A DNA stretch of 64,000 nucleotides, taken from contig CALYOS010000004.1 of assembly GCA_945267035.1 (NCBI GenBank), positions 1 to 64,000 of the forward strand, given 5' to 3'. Below the pieces are notes generated by a model. It made no database searches. It saw nothing but the letters and a program-made list of their open reading frames with translations, and was not told the origin of the DNA. Positions within the stretch are counted from its first letter, which is position 1; each line of letters opens with the position of its first letter. The DNA comes from an uncultured Neisseriaceae bacterium (GTDB lineage: Bacteria > Pseudomonadota > Gammaproteobacteria > Burkholderiales > Neisseriaceae). This document shows positions 1-9,974 of this stretch, piece after piece. The position numbers were made by a program, and so were the translations under genes.

Positions 1-976
1 TATAGAAATAACAAAAGAAGATAATAGTAGCTGCAAATAGCAAAATATAAACAGGTTGACCATGTTGCAACAAGGTGGCCAGTTTTTGCAACCATCCATC
101 CTGATTAGCTGAACCAAACCAGCTTAATAACGTAGATGGGAACAAAATAATGCTGGAAGCAAAAATTGGTGGAATGACACCAGCCATATTTAGCTTAAAG
201 GGCATATGCGAATTCTGCGCTTGCATAATTCGATTGCCAACCTGACGTTTAGCATACTGAACAGGCACTTTTCGCTGAGCACTTTCGATATAAACTACAG
301 CATATATCAAAGCCAAAGCACCAATTATTAAAGCAACAGCCATTAAATAACTGATTGATCCCTGACTGGTTAAGGTCAATAGACGACCAATACCAGCAGG
401 TAAACTAGCAGCGATACCAGCAGTAATAATCAGTGAAATGCCATTGCCTAATCCACGTTCAGTTATCTGTTCACCAAGCCACATTAAAAACATGGTACCG
501 GTAACCAGACAAACCATAGTTGACAAGTAAAACTCGAATTGATTGACTACAACCACATTTTGTTGATAAACAAAAGCAGCTGCACCAAAACTTTGCAATG
601 TAGCCAGCAAAACTGTACCGTAGCGAGTATATTTGGTAATGGTTCTTCGTCCCGCCTCTCCTTCTTTCTTTAATGCCTTTAAAGAAGGTATGATTTCAGA
701 AGCCAATTGAACGATAATCGATGCCGAAATATATGGCATAACACCAATAGCGAATATACTAAACCGTTGCAAAGAGCCGCCAGAGAACATATTAAGCATA
801 CTTAATATGCCTCCACCGGCACTCTCATACAATTTGGTCAAAGCAGCACCGTCCACACCGGGCACTGGTATATGTGAGCCGATGCGGAATACAACCAACG
901 CACCAAGTAAAAAAAACAGACGATTTTTTAAATCACCGAACTTTGATAGTCCTGTTGCGGATTGCGGATTAGCCAC
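1..976 (-). CDS. secY: Preprotein translocase subunit SecY (partial, 3' end beyond the window)
   Basis: Central pore subunit of the SecYEG translocon in the inner membrane. Reading leftward from a GTG at 974-976 gives VANPQSATGLSKFGDLKNR, then a first membrane segment and the plug region with IPVPGVDGAAL, as in SecY. About 325 codons lie in the window; the usual length is about 440, so the C-terminal membrane segments are missing at the left edge. The GTG start is chosen because AAGGA sits five bases upstream and the protein begins as expected for SecY. It follows rplO by 13 bases at the end of the spc gene order, as in most proteobacteria. Confidence 0.95.
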   Translation of the reverse strand, partial: MANPQSATGLSKFGDLKNRLFFLLGALVVFRIGSHIPVPGVDGAALTKLYESAGGGILSMLNMFSGGSLQRFSIFAIGVMPYISASIIVQLASEIIPSLKALKKEGEAGRRTITKYTRYGTVLLATLQSFGAAAFVYQQNVVVVNQFEFYLSTMVCLVTGTMFLMWLGEQITERGLGNGISLIITAGIAASLPAGIGRLLTLTSQGSISYLMAVALIIGALALIYAVVYIESAQRKVPVQYAKRQVGNRIMQAQNSHMPFKLNMAGVIPPIFASSIILFPSTLLSWFGSANQDGWLQKLATLLQHGQPVYILLFAATIIFFCYFY

Positions 977-989
977 TTGATTCCTTGCC

Positions 990-1424
990 TTATTCTGCTA
1001 CTTTGCCACCGGCAGCTTCAATGGCTTTTTGCGCACCTTTGGTGGCTTTAATTCCATTTAAAGTTACCGCCTTATCAATACTGCCAGATGCAATAATTTT
1101 TACATTTAAAGCAGTAGCGGGTACGAGACCAGCTTGTTTCAGTACCAAAACATCAATTTCAGATACTGCAACTTTAGCCAAATCATCTAAACGTACTTCA
1201 GCGTTAAAACCAGCAGTTAAAGATTTAAAGCCACGTTTCGGCAGGCGACGCTGCAAAGGCATCTGACCGCCCTCGAAACCAACTTTATGATAACCACCTT
1301 TACGGCTTTTCTGCCCTTTGTGACCGCGGCCACAAGTTTTGCCTAAACCACTGCCGATGCCACGACCTACACGACGAGCAGCGTGTTTGGCACCTTCAGC
1401 TGGTTGAATGGTATTCAAAAGCAT
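990..1424 (-). CDS. rplO: 50S ribosomal protein L15
   Basis: Large-subunit protein that binds 23S rRNA late in assembly. The 144-aa length is normal. The N-terminus has the L15 glycine/arginine-rich stretch ([19 protein letters not shown], about residues 20-38), and the C-terminal half carries the globular domain ending [13 protein letters not shown] start at 1424. It sits between rpmD and secY in the standard spc order, one base after rpmD, so it is co-transcribed. Confidence 0.97.
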   Translation of the reverse strand: MLLNTIQPAEGAKHAARRVGRGIGSGLGKTCGRGHKGQKSRKGGYHKVGFEGGQMPLQRRLPKRGFKSLTAGFNAEVRLDDLAKVAVSEIDVLVLKQAGLVPATALNVKIIASGSIDKAVTLNGIKATKGAQKAIEAAGGKVAE

Positions 1425-1425
1425 C

Positions 1426-1611
1426 TTAATTCTCCACTTTCAAAAGGTAGCTGATTTTGTTGATCATGCCACGATTTTCGGGTGTATCAAGCACTTCAAC
1501 GGTATGTTCGCGACGACGCAAACCCAACCCACGCGCACAGGCACGATGAGAGGCAATAGTACCGATCAAGCTTTTAACCAATGTGATACGAATGGTTTTT
1601 TGCTCACTCAT
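1426..1611 (-). CDS. rpmD: 50S ribosomal protein L30
   Basis: Small large-subunit protein of 61 aa, the normal size for bacterial L30. It contains the typical ITLVKSLIG start and the [13 protein letters not shown] end. The start codon lies inside the 3' end of rpsE (8-base overlap), which indicates translational coupling. Position between rpsE and rplO is the canonical one. Confidence 0.96.
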   Translation of the reverse strand: MSEQKTIRITLVKSLIGTIASHRACARGLGLRRREHTVEVLDTPENRGMINKISYLLKVEN

Positions 1612-2122
1612 GATCTGCTCCTAAAATTTCTTCTACGGTCAGGCCACGTTTAGCAGCAATTTCAGCAGGTGTGTACAGCTTAGACAAACCATCCAATGTT
1701 GCGCGAACAATATTATATGGGTTGGTTGAACCATGTACTTTGGCTGAAATATTGTGAATACCCATTGCATCAAAAACTAAACGCATTGGACCACCCGCTT
1801 TCACACCATTACCTTCTTTGGCTGGTTGCATAAATACGCGAGTAGCACCATGACGACCAATCACTTCATGATGAATAGTACTACCATTTAAAGGTACTTT
1901 AATCATGTTACGACGTGCTTGATCCATAGCTTTTTGTACCGCTACAGGCACTTCTTTAGATTTACCTTTGCCCATACCGATGCGACCATCACCATCACCA
2001 ACAACGGTTAGAGCCGAAAAAGCCATGATGCGGCCACCTTTGACCACTTTAGTTACACGGTTTACGGCTACCATTTTTTCGATCAGGCCGTCACCGCGTT
2101 CTTCAGTTTCGTGTTTTGCCAT
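1604..2122 (-). CDS. rpsE: 30S ribosomal protein S5
   Basis: Small-subunit protein at the back of the decoding region, involved in translational accuracy. 172 aa, as expected. The N-terminal domain has [14 protein letters not shown], and the glycine-rich loop [18 protein letters not shown] follows; the C-terminal half has the [10 protein letters not shown] stretch. It overlaps rpmD by 8 bases and follows rplR in the normal order. Confidence 0.97.
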   Translation of the reverse strand: MAKHETEERGDGLIEKMVAVNRVTKVVKGGRIMAFSALTVVGDGDGRIGMGKGKSKEVPVAVQKAMDQARRNMIKVPLNGSTIHHEVIGRHGATRVFMQPAKEGNGVKAGGPMRLVFDAMGIHNISAKVHGSTNPYNIVRATLDGLSKLYTPAEIAAKRGLTVEEILGADHE

Positions 2123-2141
2123 ATTTCTGGTCTCCAGTTTA

Positions 2142-2495
2142 TTAGAAGCTCAAGCCGTTTTCACGGGCTGCCTCAGCCAAGGCTTTTACGCGACCATGGT
2201 ATTGAAAACCTGAACGGTCAAACGCCACAGATTCAATACCGGCAGCTTTGGCTTTTTCAGCTATACGTTTACCAACTACAGTAGCGGCTTCAACATTGCT
2301 ACCGTATTTGATGCTAGAACGCACATCAGCTTCCAGAGTAGAAGCCTGAGCCAAAACTTTATCGCCTTCAGCGCTAATAACCTGGGCATAAATGTGATTA
2401 TTGGTGCGAAAAACGCACAATCTCACTTTGTTCAGGGCTGCGATTTTGGCACGGGTTTTACGTGCGCGACGCAGTCTTGCTACATTTTTATCCAT
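2142..2495 (-). CDS. rplR: 50S ribosomal protein L18
   Basis: 5S rRNA-binding protein of the large subunit, 117 aa (standard). It begins with a basic N-terminal segment rich in arginine and contains [16 protein letters not shown] and the [20 protein letters not shown] end that is typical of L18. It lies 13 bases downstream of rplF and 19 upstream of rpsE. Confidence 0.97.
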   Translation of the reverse strand: MDKNVARLRRARKTRAKIAALNKVRLCVFRTNNHIYAQVISAEGDKVLAQASTLEADVRSSIKYGSNVEAATVVGKRIAEKAKAAGIESVAFDRSGFQYHGRVKALAEAARENGLSF

Positions 2496-2508
2496 CAGTG
2501 AGCCTCAA

Positions 2509-3042
2509 TTATTTTTTCTTGGTTTCTTTAATAACGACACGCTCATCAGCATAACGCACACCTTTACCTTTATAAGGCTCTGGTGGTCGGAAGCTACGAA
2601 TTTCGGCCGCCACTTGACCTACAACTTGCTTATCTGCACCAGCAATGATGATCTCAGTAGCAGATGGTGTCGTAGCGGTAATGCCTTCTGGCAATTCGTA
2701 GTTAATCGGATGAGAGTAACCCAAAGAAAGATTTAATACTTTTCCTTGAGCCTGAGCGCGATAACCTACACCAATCAGCTGCAGTTTTTTCTCAAAACCA
2801 TTGCTGACACCAACTACCATATTGTGCAGCAAGGCACGCACAGTACCTGACAGAGCGTTTGCTTTATTGCTGTTATCGTTAGCAGTAATTACCAATTGAC
2901 CATTATCTAAAGCAACATTAACTTCAGCATGCTGGTGCAAAGATAATTCACCATTTTTACCTTTTACGGTAATAGCCTCTGGAGAAAACTTAACGTCAAC
3001 GCCAGCCGGAACAACTACCGGATGTTTTGCAATTCGAGACAT
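2509..3042 (-). CDS. rplF: 50S ribosomal protein L6
   Basis: Large-subunit protein near the factor-binding site. 177 aa, normal. It starts MSRIAKHPV, and the C-terminal [16 protein letters not shown] motif is diagnostic for L6, followed by a lysine-rich tail. Co-transcribed with rpsH (9-base gap) and rplR. Confidence 0.97.
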   Translation of the reverse strand: MSRIAKHPVVVPAGVDVKFSPEAITVKGKNGELSLHQHAEVNVALDNGQLVITANDNSNKANALSGTVRALLHNMVVGVSNGFEKKLQLIGVGYRAQAQGKVLNLSLGYSHPINYELPEGITATTPSATEIIIAGADKQVVGQVAAEIRSFRPPEPYKGKGVRYADERVVIKETKKK

Positions 3043-3051
3043 GTTTTCCCC

Positions 3052-3444
3052 TTAGGCAACTACGCACAATAACTCACCACCAATACCATTGGCACGGGCT
3101 TTGCGGTCAGTCATTACGCCTTTAGAAGTGCTCACAATCACAACGCCCAGTCCATTCATTACTAATGGAATGTCGTTGGAACCTTTATATACTCGCAAAC
3201 CAGGGCGTGATACGCGCTGAATGCGCTCAATCACTGGCTGGCCAGCATAATACTTCAATTGAATTTCCAATGTCGCTTTTGCTTCAGCAGATACTACAAA
3301 ATCTTCTACGTATCCTTCTTCTTTCAAAACTTTGGCAATAGCCACTTTCAGTTTAGAAGAAGGCATGATTACAGAAGCTTTATTCGCACGCTGTGCATTG
3401 CGAATACGGGTCAACATATCGGAAATAGGATCATGCATACTCAT
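3052..3444 (-). CDS. rpsH: 30S ribosomal protein S8
   Basis: Primary 16S rRNA-binding protein and, in E. coli, the translational repressor of the spc operon. 130 aa. It starts [18 protein letters not shown] and ends with the conserved [13 protein letters not shown]...GGELLCVVA region. Whether it autoregulates here was not tested; the candidate target would be the rplX-rplE segment upstream. Confidence 0.97.
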   Translation of the reverse strand: MSMHDPISDMLTRIRNAQRANKASVIMPSSKLKVAIAKVLKEEGYVEDFVVSAEAKATLEIQLKYYAGQPVIERIQRVSRPGLRVYKGSNDIPLVMNGLGVVIVSTSKGVMTDRKARANGIGGELLCVVA

Positions 3445-3458
3445 ATTATCTACTCCTA

Positions 3459-3764
3459 TTACCAGCTGGCTTTGATTACGCCCGGAATTTCGCCACGCAT
3501 GGCGATTTCGCGGATTTTGGTACGGGCCAAGCCGAATTTACGGAAATTGCCACGTGGACGACCAGTCAAAGCGCAGCGACGACGTTGACGAATCGGGGCA
3601 GCATTACGCGGAATTGCCTGTAATTTCAGGCGTGCCTGAAATTGCTCTTCATCAGTTGCATTAGCATCATTGATGATAGCGAAAATGGCTTCGCGTTTTG
3701 CAGCATATTTTTTTGCCAAAGCTTCACGCTTTAGCTCACGATTAATAAGTGCTTTTTTAGCCAT
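3459..3764 (-). CDS. rpsN: 30S ribosomal protein S14 (zinc-independent type)
   Basis: Small-subunit head protein. The 101-aa length and the lack of the CxxC...CxxC zinc motif place it in the long, zinc-free class usual in beta- and gammaproteobacteria. It has [20 protein letters not shown] and ends [10 protein letters not shown], both characteristic. Inside the gene, near 3622-3641, the DNA contains a perfect 9-bp inverted repeat (ATTTCAGGC/GCCTGAAAT). Confidence 0.97.
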   Translation of the reverse strand: MAKKALINRELKREALAKKYAAKREAIFAIINDANATDEEQFQARLKLQAIPRNAAPIRQRRRCALTGRPRGNFRKFGLARTKIREIAMRGEIPGVIKASW

Positions 3765-3766
3765 AA

Positions 3767-4306
3767 TTAACCCTTAAACGGAAATTTGAACAGAGACAGC
3801 AATGCTTTAGCTTCTGCATCAGTTTTGGCAGTTGTGGTAATAGTGATATTTAAACCACGTAAAGCATCGATTTTATCGTATTCAATTTCCGGGAAAATGA
3901 TTTGTTCACGTACGCCCATGTTGTAGTTACCACGGCCATCGAATGATTTACCATTCACGCCACGGAAGTCACGTACACGCGGCAACGCAATAGAGATCAG
4001 ACGATCCAGAAACTCATACATACGTTCACGACGCAAAGTAACTTTACAGCCGATCGGATAGTTATCACGGATTTTAAAGCCTGCAATTGATTTACGGGCT
4101 ACAGTTACCACTGGTTTTTGACCTGCGATTTTTTCCAGGTCACCAACTGCGTGTTCCATTACTTTTTTATCGGCTACCGCTTCGCCTACACCCATATTCA
4201 AGGTGATTTTTTCAATACGCGGTACTTCCATGATGGACTTATAACCGAACTGTTTAGTCAATTCTGGAACAACAGTGGTGTTATAAAAATCTTTTAAACG
4301 AGCCAT
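3767..4306 (-). CDS. rplE: 50S ribosomal protein L5
   Basis: 5S rRNA-binding large-subunit protein that contacts the P-site tRNA. 179 aa. Characteristic stretches are [32 protein letters not shown] and the [10 protein letters not shown] region near the C-terminus. Only two bases separate it from rpsN. Confidence 0.97.
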   Translation of the reverse strand: MARLKDFYNTTVVPELTKQFGYKSIMEVPRIEKITLNMGVGEAVADKKVMEHAVGDLEKIAGQKPVVTVARKSIAGFKIRDNYPIGCKVTLRRERMYEFLDRLISIALPRVRDFRGVNGKSFDGRGNYNMGVREQIIFPEIEYDKIDALRGLNITITTTAKTDAEAKALLSLFKFPFKG

Positions 4307-4316
4307 TGATTACTCC

Positions 4317-4640
4317 TTAAGCTCCCACAGGGGCACCAGTAGATTTAAATACACGGGTACGAACTACTTTACCGTCTACTGTTTCTACTTTGATACCAAC
4401 GCGGTCTGCTTTTTGGGTTTCCGGATTGAAAATCGCCACATTGGAAATTGCCAATGGCGCATCTTTGGTGATCACACCACCCTCAATCCCACGCATGGGA
4501 TTTGGTTTTTGGTGACGTTTTACACGGTTCACACCGTCAACAATCACTTTTTCACCCAGAACGCGTACGACCTTACCCTGTTTGCCCTTATCTTTACCGG
4601 CTATGATGACCACTTGATCACCAGTTTTAATCTTTTTCAT
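4317..4640 (-). CDS. rplX: 50S ribosomal protein L24
   Basis: Assembly-initiating large-subunit protein with a KOW motif ([20 protein letters not shown], about residues 5-24). 107 aa. The [10 protein letters not shown] stretch follows, as in other bacterial L24 proteins. 10 bases upstream of rplE. Confidence 0.97.
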   Translation of the reverse strand: MKKIKTGDQVVIIAGKDKGKQGKVVRVLGEKVIVDGVNRVKRHQKPNPMRGIEGGVITKDAPLAISNVAIFNPETQKADRVGIKVETVDGKVVRTRVFKSTGAPVGA

Positions 4641-4651
4641 CGCAACCTCAC

Positions 4652-5020
4652 TTACAGTACTTCAGGAGCCAATGAAACGATTTTCATGAATCGCTCAGTA
4701 CGTAGCTCACGGGTTACCGGGCCAAAAATACGGGTACCAATTGGTTCCAGCTTAGTATTCAACAATACAGCAGCATTGTTATCGAATTTAATCAGCGCTC
4801 CGTCGTTACGGCGCACGCCTTTAGCTGTACGTACCACAACAGCGTTGTATACATCGCCCTTTTTAACGCGACCACGAGGAGCTGCGTCTTTTACGGCCAC
4901 TTTAATAATGTCGCCTACTGAAGCGTAGCGACGCTTAGATCCACCTAATACTTTGATACACATTACGCGACGTGCACCAGAGTTGTCAGCCACATCTAAG
5001 ATGGTCTGCATTTGAATCAT
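4652..5020 (-). CDS. rplN: 50S ribosomal protein L14
   Basis: Large-subunit protein at the subunit interface. 122 aa with the start [17 protein letters not shown] and the signature [19 protein letters not shown]. In E. coli rplN opens the spc operon. Here it is also preceded by a long gap (5021-5250) with several hairpins, so a separate transcription start is plausible. Confidence 0.97.
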   Translation of the reverse strand: MIQMQTILDVADNSGARRVMCIKVLGGSKRRYASVGDIIKVAVKDAAPRGRVKKGDVYNAVVVRTAKGVRRNDGALIKFDNNAAVLLNTKLEPIGTRIFGPVTRELRTERFMKIVSLAPEVL

Positions 5021-5250
5021 GTTATTACCTTTTAAAATCCAACTTAATTTACCTTTTTCAATTAGCCATTTACAACTTAAAGCTATTTGAAACCATTAAT
5101 GGTTCTAGTAAACCAGTCTTGGGTCCCGAAGGGAGAGTTCCGGCGAACACCGGAAACTTTCAAGATCTGAAAGTTAAGGAACGAAGTTTACAGACAATAT
5201 GGAATTGTCGCAAGACTTCGTTCCCTAATTGAAGCGCATTGTTGTATTAA
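5021..5250 (-). ncRNA. Structured junction between rpsQ and rplN (S10/spc boundary)
   Basis: This 230-base gap carries consecutive inverted repeats: 10-bp arms GGAACGAAGT/ACTTCGTTCC at 5178-5187 and 5215-5224, enclosing a 6-bp hairpin (GACAAT/ATTGTC, 5193-5198 and 5204-5209); 8-bp arms AACTTTCA/TGAAAGTT at 5155-5162 and 5168-5175; 6-bp arms TTCCGG/CCGGAA at 5138-5143 and 5150-5155; and a small TCCC/GGGA hairpin at 5124-5134. No U-tract follows, so this is not a plain terminator. The left part, next to rplN, is AT-rich and may hold the spc promoter. The role (processing, attenuation or operon boundary) is inferred. Confidence 0.55.
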
Positions 5251-5514
5251 TTATACATTACGCGCTTTTTCAATCAGCTCTGTTACAACCCAGCTTTTGG
5301 TTTTAGACAACGGGCGACCTTCGGAAATGACAACAATGTCACCAATTCCGTATTGGTTTTGCTCGTCATGAGCATGGATTTTAGTTGAACGACGAATTAC
5401 TTTACCATAAAGCGGGTGTTTCACTTTACGCTCAACTAGGACAGTCACGGTTTTATCCATTTTGTCGCTCACAACTTTGCCCTGCAAAGTACGTACGTTT
5501 TTAGCTTCAGTCAT
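5251..5514 (-). CDS. rpsQ: 30S ribosomal protein S17
   Basis: Small-subunit 16S rRNA-binding protein with an OB fold. It contains [20 protein letters not shown] and the [18 protein letters not shown] signature. The ATG at 5512-5514 is preferred over the GTG just before it, because it overlaps the rpmC stop as ATGA and has an AAGGATGG ribosome-binding site nine or so bases upstream. That gives 87 aa. Confidence 0.96.
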   Translation of the reverse strand: MTEAKNVRTLQGKVVSDKMDKTVTVLVERKVKHPLYGKVIRRSTKIHAHDEQNQYGIGDIVVISEGRPLSKTKSWVVTELIEKARNV

Positions 5515-5705
5515 CACTCACCATCCTTCTGGCGCAAAATGGTTTTTACACGAGCAATATTACGACGCACTTTTTTCAGCTCACTGTTTTTACCCAGCTG
5601 GCCGGTGGCATGCTGCATACGCAAACCAAACTGCGCTTTCAACAGGCCAACCAGTTCTTCGTTTAACTGCTCAACAGATTTGTCTCTCAATTCACTGGTT
5701 TTCAT
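5514..5705 (-). CDS. rpmC: 50S ribosomal protein L29
   Basis: Two-helix large-subunit protein near the exit tunnel, 63 aa. It has the L29 start [19 protein letters not shown] and the [11 protein letters not shown] segment. Its start overlaps the rplP stop by one base (TAATG), and its stop overlaps the rpsQ start. Confidence 0.96.
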   Translation of the reverse strand: MKTSELRDKSVEQLNEELVGLLKAQFGLRMQHATGQLGKNSELKKVRRNIARVKTILRQKDGE

Positions 5706-6121
5706 TATTGACCTACCTGTCGTTTAACAAACACGGTCGGAATTGGCAACTTAGCAGCAGCCAACTCAAATGCCTGACGTGCCAAAGCTTCGTCAACACC
5801 GTCCATTTCATATAGCATTTTGCCTGGCTGAATTTCAGCAATGTAATATTCCACATTACCTTTACCGCCACCCATACGAACCTGAATTGGCTTTTCTGTT
5901 ACCGGTTTATCTGGGAATACACGAATCCAGATACGACCACCACGTTTAATATGACGAGTCATCGCACGCCGCGCAGCTTCAATCTGACGCGCAGTCAGAC
6001 GACCGCGACCCACAGCTTTCAGACCAAAATCACCAAAACTAACTTTATTGCCACGAGTAGCAATACCGGTGTTGCGGCCTTTTTGCTGTTTGCGGTATTT
6101 CATTCTAGTTGGCTGCAGCAT
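5705..6121 (-). CDS. rplP: 50S ribosomal protein L16
   Basis: Large-subunit protein at the A-site/central protuberance. A longer reading frame continues upstream to 6181, but L16 proteins start [17 protein letters not shown], which is the ATG at 6119-6121; that start gives 138 aa, the family length. It then overlaps the end of rpsC by 17 bases. The [17 protein letters not shown] region is diagnostic. Confidence 0.96.
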   Translation of the reverse strand: MLQPTRMKYRKQQKGRNTGIATRGNKVSFGDFGLKAVGRGRLTARQIEAARRAMTRHIKRGGRIWIRVFPDKPVTEKPIQVRMGGGKGNVEYYIAEIQPGKMLYEMDGVDEALARQAFELAAAKLPIPTVFVKRQVGQ

Positions 6122-6809
6122 TTCGACCACCTGCCTTTCTGCTGTGTTTCTTTTCCTGTTCCGGCTTAGCCTGAATTTCACCAGGGGTCAATTCACCCTT
6201 GTAAACCCAGACTTTAATACCGATGATGCCATATGTGGTTTTGGCTTCGCTGGTAGCGTAGTCAACATTGGCACGTAAGGTATGTAGAGGTACACGACCT
6301 TCACGATACCATTCGGTACGAGCAATTTCGATGCCATTCAAACGGCCAGAAGACATAATTTTTATGCCTTTGGCACCAACGCGCATGGCATTTTGCATAG
6401 CACGTTTCATGGCTCGACGGAACATCACACGTTTTTCTAACTGACCGGCAATATTATCAGCAATGATTTGTGCATCAATTTCCGGTTTACGAATTTCTTC
6501 GATATTGACGTGAACTGGCACACCCATGATTTTTTGCAAATCACGTTTCAATACTTCAATATCTTCGCCTTTTTTACCAATCACGATTCCTGGACGGGCA
6601 CTGTAAATGGTAATACGAGCAGATTTTGCCGGACGCTCAATAACTACACGTCCTACTGAAGCATTGGCCAAACGTTTGCGCAAGAAGTTACGTACATCGA
6701 TATCTTCTTTTAGCACACGGGAAAAGTCACCGCTTTTGGCAAACCATTTGGAAGACCAATCTTTGTTCACTGCCAGGCGAAAGCCTGTAGGGTTAATTTT
6801 TTGTCCCAT
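6105..6809 (-). CDS. rpsC: 30S ribosomal protein S3
   Basis: Small-subunit protein at the mRNA entry channel with helicase-assisting basic residues. 234 aa. It has the KH domain with [15 protein letters not shown] and the C-terminal [25 protein letters not shown] region (written here in part: [14 protein letters not shown]). The tail is short and basic. Confidence 0.97.
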   Translation of the reverse strand: MGQKINPTGFRLAVNKDWSSKWFAKSGDFSRVLKEDIDVRNFLRKRLANASVGRVVIERPAKSARITIYSARPGIVIGKKGEDIEVLKRDLQKIMGVPVHVNIEEIRKPEIDAQIIADNIAGQLEKRVMFRRAMKRAMQNAMRVGAKGIKIMSSGRLNGIEIARTEWYREGRVPLHTLRANVDYATSEAKTTYGIIGIKVWVYKGELTPGEIQAKPEQEKKHSRKAGGRNAAAN

Positions 6810-6818
6810 CGCTTTTCC

Positions 6819-7148
6819 TTAGTTGCCCACTATCACGTTGATGTGACAAGTTTGTTTCTCAATGCGATTACCACGACCTTTGGCACGTGCCTGAAAACGT
6901 TTCAGACTTGGACCTTTATCAACATAGATGGTAACCACTTTCAGTTCATCAATATCAGCACCTTCGTTGTGCTCGGCATTAGCCACAGCAGACTCCAATA
7001 CTTTCTTGATTAACTCAGCACCTTTTTTCGGACTAAAAGTCAGAATATTCAACGCTTGGGCAATATTTTTACCACGCACTAAATCTGCGACCAGACGGGC
7101 TTTTTGCGCAGAAATACGGGCATTTTTGTGTTTTGCACTAACTCTCAT
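6819..7148 (-). CDS. rplV: 50S ribosomal protein L22
   Basis: Large-subunit protein lining the nascent peptide tunnel, 109 aa. It has [20 protein letters not shown] near the N-terminus and the tunnel hairpin sequence [15 protein letters not shown] near the C-terminus. Standard order rpsS-rplV-rpsC. Confidence 0.97.
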   Translation of the reverse strand: MRVSAKHKNARISAQKARLVADLVRGKNIAQALNILTFSPKKGAELIKKVLESAVANAEHNEGADIDELKVVTIYVDKGPSLKRFQARAKGRGNRIEKQTCHINVIVGN

Positions 7149-7158
7149 GTTTTATCCC

Positions 7159-7434
7159 TTATTTTTTAGCCTTCTTATCAGCCAGATGGCCTTTGAAGGT
7201 ACGGGTCAATGAGAACTCACCCAATTTATGACCAACCATGTTATCGCTAATAAAAACTGGCACGTGAGTGCGACCGTTGTGCACAGCGATGGTCAGACCA
7301 ATGAAATCAGGCAGAATAGTGGAACGACGTGACCAGGTTTTAATCGGGCGCTTGTCGTTATTAGCACGAGCCGCATCGACTTTTTTCAGTAAATGCAGGT
7401 CGACATATGGGCCTTTTTTTAATGAACGAGCCAT
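7159..7434 (-). CDS. rpsS: 30S ribosomal protein S19
   Basis: Small-subunit head protein that contacts S13 and the A-site finger. 91 aa with [19 protein letters not shown] and the [16 protein letters not shown] signature. Five bases after rplB. Confidence 0.97.
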   Translation of the reverse strand: MARSLKKGPYVDLHLLKKVDAARANNDKRPIKTWSRRSTILPDFIGLTIAVHNGRTHVPVFISDNMVGHKLGEFSLTRTFKGHLADKKAKK

Positions 7435-7439
7435 ATCAG

Positions 7440-8276
7440 TTAACCTTTATTTGAGTAACGGCGGCGAACAATCATGTTGTTCGTGCGTTTATTACGACGA
7501 GTACGATAACCTTTGGTCGGTGTACCCCATGGACTAACCGGTTCACGGGCTTCACCAGTACGACCTTCACCACCACCATGTGGGTGATCAACCGGATTCA
7601 TTACCACACCACGTACAGTTGGACGAATACCGCGCCAGCGTTTGGCACCAGCTTTACCCAGTTTTTGCAGGCTCTGCTCTTCATTGCCAACCTCACCGAT
7701 AGTGGCTCGGCAATCTACATGGATTTTACGCACTTCACCAGAGCGTAAACGCAATTGAGCATACACACCTTCTTTCGCCAACAGCACTGCAGAAGCACCT
7801 GCAGAACGAGCAATCTGTGCACCTTTACCTGGCTTCATTTCGATGCAATGCAGGGTGGTACCAACCGGAATATTGCGGATTGGCAAGTTATTACCTGCTT
7901 TGATTGCAGCTTCAGGACCAGATACAAGTACTGCACCAACCTGAACGTTGCGTGGAGCAATGATGTAACGACGCTCACCATCCAAGAAACACAATAAAGC
8001 AATGTGCGCAGTACGGTTTGGATCGTATTCAATACGTTCTACTTTGGCTGCAATACCATCTTTGTCATTGCGTTTGAAGTCAATAACGCGATAGTGATGT
8101 TTATGACCACCACCTTTATGACGGGTTGTGATGCGACCACCGTGGTTACGACCAGCAGTAGAAGACTGTTTTTCTAAAAGTGGTGCGTATGGAGCACCTT
8201 TGTGCAAGCCTTCTGTTACCACGCGTACCATGCCGCGACGGCCAGCAGAAGTAGGCTTCATTTTAACTATAGCCAT
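7440..8276 (-). CDS. rplB: 50S ribosomal protein L2
   Basis: Large-subunit protein needed for subunit joining and peptidyl transfer. 278 aa, normal. The C-terminal [16 protein letters not shown] motif, including the conserved histidine near the peptidyl transferase centre, is present, as is [20 protein letters not shown] near residue 45. Confidence 0.97.
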   Translation of the reverse strand: MAIVKMKPTSAGRRGMVRVVTEGLHKGAPYAPLLEKQSSTAGRNHGGRITTRHKGGGHKHHYRVIDFKRNDKDGIAAKVERIEYDPNRTAHIALLCFLDGERRYIIAPRNVQVGAVLVSGPEAAIKAGNNLPIRNIPVGTTLHCIEMKPGKGAQIARSAGASAVLLAKEGVYAQLRLRSGEVRKIHVDCRATIGEVGNEEQSLQKLGKAGAKRWRGIRPTVRGVVMNPVDHPHGGGEGRTGEAREPVSPWGTPTKGYRTRRNKRTNNMIVRRRYSNKG

Positions 8277-8280
8277 ATGC

Positions 8281-8595
8281 TTATTCCTTATCTGCAGAAG
8301 CAGCAGCAGATTCGATATCCAGCTCTTGACCAGCCGCTAGGCTAACATAAGCTTTTTTCACATCGCTGCGCTTACCGATGGTACGGCCAAAACGTTTACT
8401 TTTGCCTTTAATGATGGTGGTGGCTACAGAATCCACTTTGACATTAAATAGTAATTCCACAGCAGCTTTAATTTCCTGCTTGGTGGCATTTGGCAATACT
8501 TTAAACGTCATTTGGTTGCGGTTTTCAGCCAGCATGTTGCTTTTTTCAGAAACAACAGGAGCCAAGAGCACTTGCATTAAACGTTGTTGATTCAT
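8281..8595 (-). CDS. rplW: 50S ribosomal protein L23
   Basis: Exit-tunnel protein that docks trigger factor and SRP. The frame opens at 8601 (MGMNQQ), but the second ATG at 8593-8595 is better: it overlaps the rplD stop as ATGA and has GAGGAG eight bases upstream, while the first ATG is only two bases from it. That gives 104 aa. It has [20 protein letters not shown] and [11 protein letters not shown]. Confidence 0.94.
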   Translation of the reverse strand: MNQQRLMQVLLAPVVSEKSNMLAENRNQMTFKVLPNATKQEIKAAVELLFNVKVDSVATTIIKGKSKRFGRTIGKRSDVKKAYVSLAAGQELDIESAAASADKE

Positions 8596-9212
8596 ACCCA
8601 TTGCTCCTCAAGTTGTGCAACTGCTGCTTTAGTAAGCACTACTTTTTTGAAGCGCAACAGATTGTAAGGATCAGTTTGCTGTGCTTCCAGAACCAGTACA
8701 TTCGGCAGGTTACGGCTGGAAAGATAAACATTTTCATCCAGCTGTTTGGTAATGAATAAAACTTGTTCCATACCCAGATTTTTTACCTGTTCGGCAAATG
8801 CTTTGGTTTTAGGTGTAGCAGCAGATAATTCATCGATAACAAATAGTCGCTCGTCACGCACCAACTGAGACAGAATGGCCGCCATACCAGCGCGGTACAT
8901 CTTACGATTTACTTTTTGAGTAAAGTTCTCATCTGGTTTGTTCGGGAACGCACGGCCACCACTACGCCATAGCGGAGAAGAAGTCATACCAGAACGGGCA
9001 CGACCAGTACCTTTTTGGCGCCATGGTTTTTTAGTGGAATGTTTTACTTCAGCACGAGTCAACTGTGAACGGTTGCCAGAACGAGCATTAGCCAAGAAGG
9101 CAGTAACCAGCTGATGAACCAGATCTTCATTGTATTCACGTGCAAACAAAGCATCAGAAGCAGCAACTGCACCTGCTACCTGACCTTGAGCATCAATTAA
9201 TTTCAGTTCCAT
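8592..9212 (-). CDS. rplD: 50S ribosomal protein L4
   Basis: Large-subunit protein in the tunnel constriction; in E. coli L4 also represses the S10 operon through its leader. 206 aa with the [14 protein letters not shown] motif and [16 protein letters not shown]. Start and stop both overlap neighbouring genes by one to four bases, so translation is coupled. Confidence 0.97.
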   Translation of the reverse strand: MELKLIDAQGQVAGAVAASDALFAREYNEDLVHQLVTAFLANARSGNRSQLTRAEVKHSTKKPWRQKGTGRARSGMTSSPLWRSGGRAFPNKPDENFTQKVNRKMYRAGMAAILSQLVRDERLFVIDELSAATPKTKAFAEQVKNLGMEQVLFITKQLDENVYLSSRNLPNVLVLEAQQTDPYNLLRFKKVVLTKAAVAQLEEQWV

Positions 9213-9856
9213 TACGCACCTACTTTCACGCTCGGACGCACGATAACGTCACCATTAACCGCACCCGGTACTGCGCCTTTAACCAGCAATAGCTGACGTT
9301 CAGCATCTACGCGCACGATTTCCAGATTCTGGATGGTGGATTTAACGTTACCGTATTGACCAGCCATACGTTTACCTGGGAAAACGCGACCCGGATCCTG
9401 TGCCATACCGGTAGAACCAGGCACACGATGGGAACGAGAGTTACCATGAGAAGCACGTTGTGAACCAAAATTGTGACGTTTGATGGTGCCAGAAAAGCCT
9501 TTACCTTTGCTAGTACCGGTAACGTCGATTAACTGACCTGCTGTAAATATGCTGACATTGATTTCAGCACCTACAGTCAATTCGCCCAGTTTTTCAGCAG
9601 AAACGGCAAATTCTACTAAACCACGTCCGGCTTCAACACCGGCTTTGGCAAAGTGACCTGCCTGAGCCTTGCTTACGCGATTGGCTTTTTTCTGACCGAA
9701 GGTAACCTGTACGGCAGTGTAGCCGTCGGTATCTTCGGATTTGAGTTGAGTGACACGATTAGCAGACATATCCAGTACGGTTACTGGAACTGAAGCACCG
9801 TTCTCATCGAACACGCGCGTCATGCCTACTTTGCGCCCAACCAGACCTAAAGTCAT
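9212..9856 (-). CDS. rplC: 50S ribosomal protein L3
   Basis: Early-assembly large-subunit protein near the peptidyl transferase centre. 214 aa. It has [17 protein letters not shown], the [17 protein letters not shown] loop and [18 protein letters not shown]. It is the first gene of the cluster here: rpsJ, which normally precedes it, is absent. Confidence 0.97.
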   Translation of the reverse strand: MTLGLVGRKVGMTRVFDENGASVPVTVLDMSANRVTQLKSEDTDGYTAVQVTFGQKKANRVSKAQAGHFAKAGVEAGRGLVEFAVSAEKLGELTVGAEINVSIFTAGQLIDVTGTSKGKGFSGTIKRHNFGSQRASHGNSRSHRVPGSTGMAQDPGRVFPGKRMAGQYGNVKSTIQNLEIVRVDAERQLLLVKGAVPGAVNGDVIVRPSVKVGA

Positions 9857-9916
9857 AGTTATTTCCTTTTATAAAGGGACCAATTACGATTGATTGGCCT
9901 CGCACAAATAAAGAAT

Positions 9917-9974
9917 CTTGCCGACGTAAAATCGGCAAGTTTGCGATGATATCATGCATATTCTGCCAAATCAA
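9917..9974 (-). promoter_or_regulatory. Candidate S10-operon promoter and leader hairpin
   Basis: On the minus strand a -35-like TTGATT (9969-9974) and a -10-like TATCAT (9946-9951) are spaced 17 bases apart upstream of rplC. The expected transcript would start near 9940 and carry a leader of roughly 80 bases, which opens with an 8-bp hairpin (CTTGCCGA/TCGGCAAG, 9917-9924 and 9932-9939). The promoter match is imperfect and the link to L4 control is not shown. Confidence 0.5.

Noticed and set aside
3622..3641. Inverted repeat ATTTCAGGC/GCCTGAAAT in rpsN as a DNA uptake sequence
   Set aside because: It lies within coding sequence, does not match a known Neisseriaceae uptake dialect, and no repeated copies were noticed in the window.
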